From: a virus
DNA: 20,406 bases
Strand: one strand, 5' to 3'
IMG/VR virus record: IMGVR_UViG_3300042197_004601
Span: 1-20,406 of that record
Part shown: positions 12,226-19,362 of the stretch, piece after piece
Position numbering within the stretch: the first letter of the stretch is position 1
How the letters are laid out: every line of letters starts with the position of its first letter
Program-made: the position numbers and the translations under genes
The notes under the pieces: model-generated
Databases searched by the model: none
Told to the model about the DNA's origin: nothing
The model's input: only the letters and a program-made list of their open reading frames with translations

Positions 12226-14541
12226 TTATATTTTGCAACTGTCACAGCCAGCATCGTCGGCCTGCAGAGTGACGTCTACTGATTCGATCAAGACCTGGCG
12301 CTGATTCATGCGATCCACATCGATCTCACCGGATCCATCATAGGTATTGAAATAATACAATTGTTTGCCGCCCATTTTGTAGAACATGATCATGTGCTTG
12401 AGCATTTCACTCATGGGTATCTTTTCATCTTCGTAGTGCTGTGGGTTGTATGATGTGTTCACAGAGATACCTTGGTCGATGTATTTTTGCAACACAGCCA
12501 TGATATGGAGATAACCTTCAGGACTGCGCTGATTCCACAATAGTTCATATCGGTTTTTGAGGCGGCGATATTCGGGCACCACCTGACGCAGCACCCCGTC
12601 CTTGCTCTGTTTCACGCTCACGTAGCTGCGCGGTGGTTCTACTCCATTCGTGGAATTGGATATCTGGGCCGATGTTTCAGCCGGCATCAAGGCCATCAGA
12701 GTGGAATTGCGGATGCCGTGCTCACGTAGCCGTTCGCGCAGTCCCGCCCAGTCCACACAATCTCGGTGAGGTACCAGCTCGTCCACTTCTCGCTTGTAGG
12801 TATCAACTGGTAGGATGCCGTCGTGGTATCGTGTCTCGTTGCTTTTGGGGCAGGCTCCTCGCTCTGCAGCCAGATCAACCGACGCTTTGATCAGATAGTA
12901 TGACCAGTGCTGGGCCCAGCGATCTACCACGAACAGGGCGCGAGGATCTGTGTAGGAGAGATCGTTCTTGGCCAACCAATAGGCCAGATTGATGATGCCC
13001 ACGCCCAAAGGCCTGCGATTCTCCGTGGCGATCTGTGCGGCCAAGATAGGATAGTTCTGATAGCTCAGCAGCGCGTCTAGACCACGCACCGCCAAGGTAC
13101 AGGCCTTTTCCATGTCTTCGGGATCGCGGAACACACCCCAGTTGATAGCACTGAGCGTACAGAGAGCGATCTCCCCGTTGGGATCTTTGACATCATCCAA
13201 GGGCCGTGTTGGTAGATCGATTTCACAGCAGAGATTGCTTTGCCGGATAGGAGCCAGTTCGGGCTTGAAGCTGCCGTGGCTATTGGCATGATCCACGTTC
13301 ATGAGATAGATGCGGCCAGTATCCTTGCGCTCCTGCAGGAATGCTGTGAACAATTCCATGGCCGTGATCCGTTTTTTCCGTATCCGGGTGTTGCGCTCGG
13401 CGGCTTCATAGAGCTCGCGGAAACGATCCACATCAGTGAAGAACGCGTCATACATTTCCGGCACATCGTGTGGCGAGAACAGGGTGATATCCGCATTGGC
13501 CAAGAGCCGCTCGTACATGACCTTGTTGAACTGCACACCATAGTCCATGTGGCGCACACGATTGTCCTCTGTGCCTTTGTTGTTTTTCAGCACCAGGAGA
13601 TCTTCCACTTCCAAATGCCATAAGGGGTAGTATAGCGTGGCAGCACCGTTACGAACGCCGCCCTGGCTGCATGATCGCGTGGCGGCCTGGAACATCTTGT
13701 AGAACGGTACCACGCCGGTGTGGTAAGCATCACCATTGCGGATGGGTGATCCCAGGGCGCGGATCCTGCCGGCACCGATGCCGATGCCAGCCTTCTGGCT
13801 CACATACTTCACGATGCTGGAGGCCGTGGCATTGATCGAATCCAGGCTGTCTCCGGTCTCGATCAGCACGCACGATGAGAATTGCCGCATGGGTGTGCGT
13901 ACCCCAGCCATCACGGGGGTGGGCAGGCTCACCTGGTGCGTAGAGATAGCATCATAGTAGTCGCGCACCCACATCATTCGGCTTTCACGAGGGTATTGGC
14001 TGAACAGAGTAGCCGCGATCAGCACGTAGGCCATCTGTGGGGTCTCGAAAATCTCTTTGGTCACACGATTCTGCACCAGATACTTGCCACGGAACTGTTC
14101 CATGGCCGCGTAGGTCAGCTCTTCGTCGCGGTCATGACGTATGAATCCATTGATGCGATTCCATTCGGCTTCGGTATAGGCGGTGAGCAGTTCGGGATCA
14201 TAGAATCCTGCTGCCACGTTCCTGCGCACCAGTTCCAGCACCGAGCAGGGTTGGAAATCGCCATAGACCTGTTTGCGCAAGTGATAGCAGATCAGCCTGC
14301 CGGCCACGAACTGATAATTGGGAGTTTCTTCGGATATGAGATCTGCTGCTGATTTGATCAGGGTCTCTTGTATGGCCGAAGTGGCTATGCCATTTGCAAA
14401 CTGTATGTGGCTCTTGATTTCCACTTCCGAAGCTGATACTCCGGTGATGCCTTCTGTGGCCCAGAACACCACGCGGTGCAGTTTTTCCAGATCCAACGGC
14501 TCTCGGCGGCCGTCTCTTTTTTGAACTTGTATTTGGGTCAT
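12226..14541 (-). CDS. nrdA: Class Ia ribonucleotide reductase, large (catalytic) subunit
   Basis: Reduces ribonucleoside diphosphates to deoxy forms. The 771-aa protein follows E. coli NrdA (761 aa) from end to end. An N-terminal ATP-cone (VQKRDGRREPLDLEKLHRVV) implies allosteric activity control. Active-site residues are all there: Cys224 in QFSSCVLIE, Asn436, Cys438 and Glu440 in QSNLCCE, Cys461 in ALCTLS. The paired tyrosines of the radical path lie in KQLYYFNT near the end, and the C-terminal CDSCKI offers the Cys766/Cys769 pair that passes electrons from glutaredoxin. No intein or split is seen, although phage nrdA often carries them. AAGGT is 5 nt before the ATG. Confidence 0.98.
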   Translation of the reverse strand: MTQIQVQKRDGRREPLDLEKLHRVVFWATEGITGVSASEVEIKSHIQFANGIATSAIQETLIKSAADLISEETPNYQFVAGRLICYHLRKQVYGDFQPCSVLELVRRNVAAGFYDPELLTAYTEAEWNRINGFIRHDRDEELTYAAMEQFRGKYLVQNRVTKEIFETPQMAYVLIAATLFSQYPRESRMMWVRDYYDAISTHQVSLPTPVMAGVRTPMRQFSSCVLIETGDSLDSINATASSIVKYVSQKAGIGIGAGRIRALGSPIRNGDAYHTGVVPFYKMFQAATRSCSQGGVRNGAATLYYPLWHLEVEDLLVLKNNKGTEDNRVRHMDYGVQFNKVMYERLLANADITLFSPHDVPEMYDAFFTDVDRFRELYEAAERNTRIRKKRITAMELFTAFLQERKDTGRIYLMNVDHANSHGSFKPELAPIRQSNLCCEIDLPTRPLDDVKDPNGEIALCTLSAINWGVFRDPEDMEKACTLAVRGLDALLSYQNYPILAAQIATENRRPLGVGIINLAYWLAKNDLSYTDPRALFVVDRWAQHWSYYLIKASVDLAAERGACPKSNETRYHDGILPVDTYKREVDELVPHRDCVDWAGLRERLREHGIRNSTLMALMPAETSAQISNSTNGVEPPRSYVSVKQSKDGVLRQVVPEYRRLKNRYELLWNQRSPEGYLHIMAVLQKYIDQGISVNTSYNPQHYEDEKIPMSEMLKHMIMFYKMGGKQLYYFNTYDGSGEIDVDRMNQRQVLIESVDVTLQADDAGCDSCKI

Positions 14542-14544
14542 GGT

Positions 14545-14970
14545 TTACCTTGTGTGATGGACGAATTCTGCGCTGCTCATGGATCTACGCACCTGCTGTG
14601 CTTGAGATGGGATATTTAACACCTGGTCTGGGTGCCAATTCAGTATATATTTTCCTTGGTTCACCAGGACTAAATTGTCGTGATCGGTCTGCGCCAATCT
14701 CGCATCAGATATCTCAGCATGTTCTGTCATCATTACAGTATACAGCATGCCCAGCGCTCGAGCAAGATCGCACAGCCGATCTTGGGCCAACAGGCACCAG
14801 GGATCAGGCCAGTCTGGATAGTGTTCCCAGATCATGGTTCTCACTGTCTCGGGTGCCCGATACCACCATTGATTGATGGCGAGCAAGGCCCGATCGATGG
14901 GGAGATCGCGGCACTGATCTCTCAGCAGGTTCCATGCTTGGAGCCTGCGTGCATAGGATTCAGACCACAT
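14545..14970 (-). CDS. Conserved phage protein, function unknown (141 aa)
   Basis: A 141-aa protein, with INQWWYRAPETVRTMIWEHY, DWPDPWCLLAQDRLCDLARA and then LGMLYTVMMTEH followed by DNLVLVNQGKYILNWHPDQV. I recall this series of blocks from unassigned proteins of environmental T4-like phages, usually near tail-fibre genes. Rich in Trp, Leu and acidic residues, no signal or membrane segment. It shares one base with the tail-fibre stop (TGATG) and ends 3 nt before nrdA, so it may be a chaperone-like or accessory partner of the fibre, by position only. Confidence 0.82.
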   Translation of the reverse strand: MWSESYARRLQAWNLLRDQCRDLPIDRALLAINQWWYRAPETVRTMIWEHYPDWPDPWCLLAQDRLCDLARALGMLYTVMMTEHAEISDARLAQTDHDNLVLVNQGKYILNWHPDQVLNIPSQAQQVRRSMSSAEFVHHTR

Positions 14971-16565
14971 CAGGCCAGATGCGAGATAGAATAGGTCAGT
15001 GTACCACCATTGGAGTCACCGGTATTGGTGGTAGTGTACTGCACCAGGATGTTGCTGCCACTTTGAGCAGCGCTGAGAGTGACTCCTAGATCTGCGTTTT
15101 CCGTGAAATCATCGGTGTAGTTCAGGGTGCCCAGGCTCTCGTCAGCGTTGTAGGCCACCACACGCAGGGCACCGTGCCGATATAGACCGCTGCGTTCGAT
15201 ACTGTAATTCATGGTGAAGCTCGTGCTCTGCTCCGCGCTCCAGGAGAAAATGGTTTCTGGCGAGGATTGATTGTCATCCAACACATAGGTACGGCCAGTG
15301 AGCCGGGCATATCTACCCAGCTGGATCTGCGATCCCGTGGTCGTGGTACCACCCAAGATCTCCACTCTGGGGTACACATTGGCATCTGCATCGCTGCGCT
15401 CAAACATATCACTCACCGATACATTATTGTCGTTACCCAGTGTGATCACAGCGGTACCGGGGTTGGAGGTGAATTCATTGCCCACCGCGTAGAACACATT
15501 GTAGGCAGAGATGTTCAAGCTGATGTCGTCGTAGATGATGCCCTGCGCATAGATGTCGTCGAACATGTTGTGCACCGCCCGGAATCCAGTGGCACCACCG
15601 TTGATCGGAGTGCCGGTGCCAAGGTTGATACCTTGGTACAGGGTGAGGAACATAGAGTTGCTCACTGTGATGCCAGTGATCTGTTCATCGGTGCGCATGC
15701 CATAGGTGATGCCGGTAAATCTGCATTTGTCAAAGGTGATCTGGTTGCAGACCAGGGCAGTGGTGCTGTTGAATCTCACGCCTGCTATGTTGTCGGTGGC
15801 CAGGTCCGTGGTGATAGAAGCCTGGGTGAGCGGACCTCGAAAGTTCACCGAATCAAAATAGCACTGGGTAGCTGTTTCAACGAAAAAGATGTCAGTGACG
15901 GGCACCGACTGGAAGGTCATGGAGGAGATCTCGATGTTGCGTGGCGGTGTAGCACCGTTATTGCCGATGTTTACACCGGTCTGCTGCAGGCTGTCCCCAA
16001 AACGGGCCACGTAGGCCGAGAGGCTGGATATGTCGCCTGATGTATCCAGTTCTATGATGGTGCAGTCTGCGCCCTCACCTATGAGCTTGGCATAGGTAGG
16101 GATGATTATGCTTTCAGTGATTTTGTAAGTACCGGCGGGGAAGTACAGCGCACGACGGATCTGTGTGTTGGTTTCTCGGCAGTAGAGCTGGTAAAGCGCG
16201 CGATTGATAGCTTCGGTATCATCGGCGATGCCATTGCCTACCGCACCGAAATCTCTCACATCAGCGAAATCATCCAGCTTGGCCTGCACTGTGCGCACCA
16301 CAGGATCACTAGGTGTGGGGCCAGTCTGCGCCGCATAGCCTACAGCAATATCTTCATAGGTATAGGAACTCAAGACCGTGATATCAGAAAACTCTGTGAG
16401 TATCTCGGTGTTGCCGATCACGGGCGCACCCTCGGCCAGGGTGCCGTTGCCTATGAACAGTCTACGGCTATCCGTAGCCCACCCCAGTTCTGCACCTGCC
16501 AGCTGCGGCAGGTTCTCGGTGAGTCCTTTGCGATTGGTGATGCGGCTAACTTGTACTATGGCCAT
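14970..16565 (-). CDS. Tail fibre/spike with pectate-lyase-like beta-helix (possible depolymerase)
   Basis: A 531-aa virion protein for host recognition. The N-terminal 1-60 (VQVSRITNRKGLTENLPQLA; AELGWATDSRRLFIGNGTL) resembles the attachment or trimerisation domain found in phage tail proteins such as the major tropism determinant. The block DVRDFGAVGNGIADDTEAIN (about 102-121) is the standard start of a pectate-lyase-3 beta-helix, and FPAGTYKIT (about 143-151) follows it. Residues to about 440 show the repeated short strands and Asn/Gly turns of a right-handed helix. A beta-sandwich-like C-terminal end (TLNYTDDFTENADLG to the terminus) could bind sugar or form the trimer tip. Whether it cuts polysaccharide is unknown. 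GAGGT lies 8 nt before the ATG, behind a late-type promoter. Confidence 0.9.
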   Translation of the reverse strand: MAIVQVSRITNRKGLTENLPQLAGAELGWATDSRRLFIGNGTLAEGAPVIGNTEILTEFSDITVLSSYTYEDIAVGYAAQTGPTPSDPVVRTVQAKLDDFADVRDFGAVGNGIADDTEAINRALYQLYCRETNTQIRRALYFPAGTYKITESIIIPTYAKLIGEGADCTIIELDTSGDISSLSAYVARFGDSLQQTGVNIGNNGATPPRNIEISSMTFQSVPVTDIFFVETATQCYFDSVNFRGPLTQASITTDLATDNIAGVRFNSTTALVCNQITFDKCRFTGITYGMRTDEQITGITVSNSMFLTLYQGINLGTGTPINGGATGFRAVHNMFDDIYAQGIIYDDISLNISAYNVFYAVGNEFTSNPGTAVITLGNDNNVSVSDMFERSDADANVYPRVEILGGTTTTGSQIQLGRYARLTGRTYVLDDNQSSPETIFSWSAEQSTSFTMNYSIERSGLYRHGALRVVAYNADESLGTLNYTDDFTENADLGVTLSAAQSGSNILVQYTTTNTGDSNGGTLTYSISHLA

Positions 16566-16588
16566 GTGGATATACCTCGGTTATCGGG

Positions 16589-16595
16589 TATTTAT
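16589..16595 (-). promoter_or_regulatory. T4-type late promoter candidate (ATAAATA)
   Basis: Minus-strand CATAAATACC, close to the T4 late promoter TATAAATA, ends 23 nt before the tail-fibre ATG. The TAA (16594-16592) is also the stop codon of the upstream nuclease gene. Late expression fits a virion gene. Confidence 0.55.
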
Positions 16596-17308
16596 GCGTG
16601 GTTCAGGTAGTATTGCTCTACCCTGGCCCACCAACGATCGCGCCACTGATCAAATTCCTCGCCCTCTATGATCCACTCTTGATATTGGGGTTCAGTGATG
16701 ATGTTGCCCTGATCGTCCACATCGGGCTTGGCGCACATCAGGATCACGCCACGCTGTATCCGGGTGCCATGCACTTCGTTGTGTGCTTCTGCGTAGGCCG
16801 CTAGCTGCAGGAAATAGTCCTCGATCCACTCAGTGCGCTTGGGTCGATTGGTCTGCTTGAAATCCATGATGGCTTCTGAACCTTCATGCAAGCCCACGCA
16901 GTCCGTGGTACCTGCATAGATTGAGGGGAAATACAAGGGCACTTCTGTGCCCCAGAATTCATCAACTTTTATCAAACCTTCTTGTATGACCTTTTGGGCC
17001 ATGGCATGGCTGGGCCAGAAGAAAGGATTGGTACCGCGATCTCGCTGTGTGCCGGTCGTGACCCAGTGCTCGAGATAGCTGTGCATCCTGGTACCACGGT
17101 TGGCAGCCTCGGTGGTGATCTGCTGGGCTTTTTCGTGCCCTACTCGCTGCTTCCAGTTTTCCAGCGCGATGCGTTTTTCCTGTGGTTTGGTTCGGTCTAG
17201 GATGGTGGTCACTGACGGTAGTTTGCGACCGTCGGGAGTGGCATAAAGCCGTTGTCCATCCACGCTCTCTCGGGTCAGCGGAGCATACTGATATCGTTCA
17301 GTGATCAA
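16592..17308 (-). CDS. PD-(D/E)XK nuclease, Cas4/RecB-like
   Basis: Likely a metal-dependent DNA exonuclease or end-processing enzyme in phage recombination or genome degradation. The 238-aa protein shows the RecB-type order: GTRMHSYLE with His76, TEVPLYF (Glu122), AGTTDCVG with Asp136, MDFKQT where Asp149 and Lys151 form the catalytic core, and QLAAYAEA (Gln168, Tyr172). No four-Cys cluster of Cas4 is visible, so it probably lacks the Fe-S site of true Cas4. The start codon is TTG (17308), overlapping the iscA stop as TTGA; no ATG lies nearby before residue 75. The stop codon forms part of the next promoter. Confidence 0.88.
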   Translation of the reverse strand: MITERYQYAPLTRESVDGQRLYATPDGRKLPSVTTILDRTKPQEKRIALENWKQRVGHEKAQQITTEAANRGTRMHSYLEHWVTTGTQRDRGTNPFFWPSHAMAQKVIQEGLIKVDEFWGTEVPLYFPSIYAGTTDCVGLHEGSEAIMDFKQTNRPKRTEWIEDYFLQLAAYAEAHNEVHGTRIQRGVILMCAKPDVDDQGNIITEPQYQEWIIEGEEFDQWRDRWWARVEQYYLNHA

Positions 17309-17634
17309 ACTCGGAATGATTCGCCGCAGCCGCAGCGATCCTTTTCTTGTGGGTTGATGAATTCAAAACCTTCGTTGAGGCCTCGCTGTTGATAATCTAT
17401 GGTCATATCTGAGAGATACACCAGATGCTCGGGTTTTATGTAAACACGCACACCAGCCACGTCGAAGTGTCTGGTACAAATCTGTGAACCTTGCTCCTGG
17501 TCCACATACTCTAAAGTATAGGCCAAGCCAGAACAGCCTGTGGTCCTGATTCCTATTTGGATTCCAAGACCGCGTCCCCGCCGGGTTATGGCAGCTTTGA
17601 TTTTTTGTGCTGCTAAATCAGTGATTGAAATCAT
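17305..17634 (-). CDS. iscA: A-type Fe-S carrier IscA/ErpA-like
   Basis: Carries iron or [2Fe-2S]/[4Fe-4S] clusters to target enzymes. From ATG 17634 it is 109 aa, as E. coli IscA (107). The three conserved cysteines are present: Cys34 in RTTGCSGLAYTLEYVD, and Cys101 and Cys103 in CGCGESF at the C-terminus. The open frame to 17730 adds a Ser/Ile/Arg-rich stretch that is only overlap with the upstream gene. The start lies 17 nt inside the end of the glycosyltransferase-like gene and its ribosome site is weak. It belongs with the broken iscU about 1 kb upstream. A viral gene helping to maintain Fe-S supply during infection is a reasonable inference. Confidence 0.93.
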   Translation of the reverse strand: MISITDLAAQKIKAAITRRGRGLGIQIGIRTTGCSGLAYTLEYVDQEQGSQICTRHFDVAGVRVYIKPEHLVYLSDMTIDYQQRGLNEGFEFINPQEKDRCGCGESFRV

Positions 17635-18610
17635 GATAATAGTTCTCAATAATCCGATGATAGTGCTGACGATTCCATTGCGCGATCGTGCCAAGATCGG
17701 CCAGCAGCTGGTTTTGCTGTGCATGCTCATGGATCGCAGTCACAGCAGCACAGATTTTGTCAAATCTGATATCAGGGTCGTGCTCACAGTCATAGCTTTC
17801 GTCAATGTAATCTCCAAAAGTACGGAAACCCATGGTTCTCAGCTGTTGCAACTGCCCGGATGTACCATACAGCAGGAAAGGTTTACCTGCTGCCAGACAT
17901 TTGGCGGTCTTCTCTGTAAACCAACCTTCGCTGTAGGTGTTTGTTTCGATCACAATTTCGATTCGATATCGGCCAAACAATTCATGATAGACCGGTAAAC
18001 AGGCCAGAGAAGACACACAGCCGTTGAAATGACTTGCCAGATCATGATGATGTGTGCGGCATGCTGCCCAGTCAACAGCATCCTGAAAGATTTCATCTCC
18101 TGGCGCCATTTCAAATTCTACAAAATCTTGTCCAGGCTGGAATATCACGAAACTATCATTGGGGAAGTGCGTGACTAAAAAATGTGCCATCAACAGTCGT
18201 GAAGGCATGAATCTGCCATAGGCTGCGCCAAATAATTTGGCATCCTCATCGACTCTACAAAGATCAATGCGCAGCAATTCTGCTGTCTGTTGGAAAAAAG
18301 GCGTGGGATATGTTTCCACCGCGCACCATTCAGATTCGAAACGGGGATAATGATCTACCATATGACAAATCACGCGATCCGGAGATAAGCCATGGTTTTG
18401 CACAATGATTTCTAGCACGCGGTCAAGTGCAGTGAATGATATGGGTTCGCCGTCCGGTAATACCAAGATTAATTTACGATCTCGGATCTGTTGTCTGTGC
18501 TCGTGTAACAGCCTCAACAGCGTGCCAATACGATAAAGATATCCATCATGTTTGATGAAATCGTTAACGACCACGGTTACTGCGTGGGGATCAATCTGTA
18601 CACAGCTCAC
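17618..18610 (-). CDS. Glycosyltransferase-like protein (GT10-type C-terminal motif)
   Basis: A 330-aa protein. The C-terminal block ETNTYSEGWFTEKTAKCLAA (222-241) then GKPFLLYGTSG looks like the sugar-nucleotide-binding region of fucosyltransferase-type (GT10) or related enzymes, with F-x-TEK as the marker. A middle block, FGAAYGRFMPSRLLMAHFL (127-145), often appears in these phage enzymes. It might modify phage DNA, the host surface or virion sugars; the sequence does not say which. Start is GTG 18610, overlapping the iscU stop as GTGA. It interrupts the iscU-iscA pair, and its codon use looks more AT-rich than iscU's second half (about 43% G+C in one 60-base sample), so it may have inserted later. 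Confidence 0.7.
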   Translation of the reverse strand: MSCVQIDPHAVTVVVNDFIKHDGYLYRIGTLLRLLHEHRQQIRDRKLILVLPDGEPISFTALDRVLEIIVQNHGLSPDRVICHMVDHYPRFESEWCAVETYPTPFFQQTAELLRIDLCRVDEDAKLFGAAYGRFMPSRLLMAHFLVTHFPNDSFVIFQPGQDFVEFEMAPGDEIFQDAVDWAACRTHHHDLASHFNGCVSSLACLPVYHELFGRYRIEIVIETNTYSEGWFTEKTAKCLAAGKPFLLYGTSGQLQQLRTMGFRTFGDYIDESYDCEHDPDIRFDKICAAVTAIHEHAQQNQLLADLGTIAQWNRQHYHRIIENYYHDFNH

Positions 18611-18870
18611 TGTGCCTGGCGTTTCTTGCGGTAATCTTCGATGGCGGCCTTGATGGCGTCCTCGGCCAGAATCGAACAGTGTATCTTCACGGGCGGCAAG
18701 GCCAGTTCCTGGGCTATAGTGGTGTTCTTGATGGTTGCTGCTTCATCCAAGGTCTTGCCTTTGACCCATTCTGTGACGAGGCTGCTAGATGCTATGGCCG
18801 AACCGCAGCCATAGGTTTTGAACCGGGCGTCGGTGATCACACCATCTTCCACCATGATTTGGAGTTTCAT
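18607..18870 (-). CDS. iscU: IscU-like Fe-S scaffold, 3' part of a frame-broken gene
   Basis: The larger piece of a broken iscU. It gives 87 aa from ATG 18870 (MKLQIMVEDGVITDARFKTY) and matches E. coli IscU from residue 42 to the end. It keeps the second and third cluster-binding cysteines in TYGCGSAIASSSLVTEWVKG and in PPVKIHCSILAEDAIKAAI, and the LPPVK motif read by the HscA chaperone. CGGAG lies 5 nt before the ATG, so internal start is possible. The open frame runs to 18939, but residues before 18880 are the wrong-frame reading of the first half. By itself this piece lacks Cys37 and Asp39 of the active site. Confidence 0.82.
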   Translation of the reverse strand: MKLQIMVEDGVITDARFKTYGCGSAIASSSLVTEWVKGKTLDEAATIKNTTIAQELALPPVKIHCSILAEDAIKAAIEDYRKKRQAQ

Positions 18871-18880
18871 GACGTCTCCG

Positions 18881-18997
18881 TCATCCGCACGCTGGGGCGC
18901 CAACCATACCGGTCCCAACGTGCGAGTTCTCCTTATCAAATGATCCTACATTTCTCGGATTGTTATAATGATCCAAGACTTTTTCTGAATAAGCCAT
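18881..18997 (-). CDS. iscU: IscU-like N-terminal part ending in early stop (38 aa)
   Basis: From ATG 18997, with AGGAGG only 5 nt upstream, 38 residues (MAYSEKVLDHYNNPRNVGSF ... GMVGAPACG) match the start of IscU almost exactly, then TGA stops translation just after Cys37-Gly38. The next expected residues, Asp-Val-Met-Lys, lie in the +1 frame. Comparison with the usual GGAGACGTCATG suggests an extra GGA-GAC repeat plus one inserted T (GGATGACGGAGACGTC). Removing the T restores ACG-DG-DVMK. The first 24 codons are AT-rich at the third position (8 of 24 G/C), unlike the second half (about 26 of the first 40), suggesting a mosaic gene. Either a pseudogene, a recoded gene, a split gene or a sequence error. 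Confidence 0.78.
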   Translation of the reverse strand: MAYSEKVLDHYNNPRNVGSFDKENSHVGTGMVGAPACG

Positions 18998-19026
18998 GTT
19001 TTCCTCCTACAATGATATTACTTGAT

Positions 19027-19033
19027 TATTTAC
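19027..19033 (-). promoter_or_regulatory. T4-type late promoter candidate (GTAAATA)
   Basis: Minus-strand AAGTAAATAATC ends 29 nt before the iscU ATG. The TAA (19032-19030) is also the stop of the 110-aa gene. It is less like the T4 consensus than the copy at 16589, so this is tentative. Confidence 0.35.
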
Positions 19034-19362
19034 TTGATGTCAATGGCTCTTTTGGCCATTGAATCTACTGTTTTTTGCGCTTGATCCACGGTCATGGTCA
19101 CGGGTACCACATCCGATCCCTGGAAAAGTATGTTGGGGCCTTCGATCCTGGCGATCACTGCATTGAGTGGTGGTTGTGCTGAGAGTTCGGCCAGGCGATC
19201 TGCTGTGACGCTGATGCCCATGTTTGAGGCCAGTTTGAGGAATGCTTGGGTGCTGATGGTGCGTGCAGCGTCTGTGTCTTCCGCGCGTCCTAACAGGAAC
19301 TGGGCCAAGGCCGTGAGCTTGATCTGATCACCGTCGGCACCGGCCACTTCACGGATCAGCAT
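19030..19362 (-). CDS. Conserved phage protein linked to virion genes (110 aa)
   Basis: A 110-aa protein starting MLIREVAGADGDQIKLTALA. The middle FLLGRAEDTDAARTISTQAF and then NMGISVTADRLAEL are patterns I recall in the small protein that follows the scaffold-like gene in environmental T4-like phages. The end is a probable beta strand plus helix (VVPVTMTVDQAQKTVDSMAK). Start shares one base with the previous stop (TAATG). It could be a head-assembly partner, by position and recurrence only. The tail of the gene carries a TAAATA element. Confidence 0.8.
   Translation of the reverse strand: MLIREVAGADGDQIKLTALAQFLLGRAEDTDAARTISTQAFLKLASNMGISVTADRLAELSAQPPLNAVIARIEGPNILFQGSDVVPVTMTVDQAQKTVDSMAKRAIDIK

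Noticed and set aside
14609-14616. TTAAATA on the minus strand within the 141-aa gene
   Set aside because: Inside the coding region, about 70 nt before nrdA, with no matching spacing; probably chance.
18876-18890. RF2-like programmed +1 frameshift at GGA TGA C in iscU
   Set aside because: UGAC is a weak stop context, but the slippery codon is GGA (poor re-pairing on GAT), and the nearest Shine-Dalgarno-like AAGGAG lies about 35 nt upstream rather than next to the shift site as in RF2. Kept only as one of several options.
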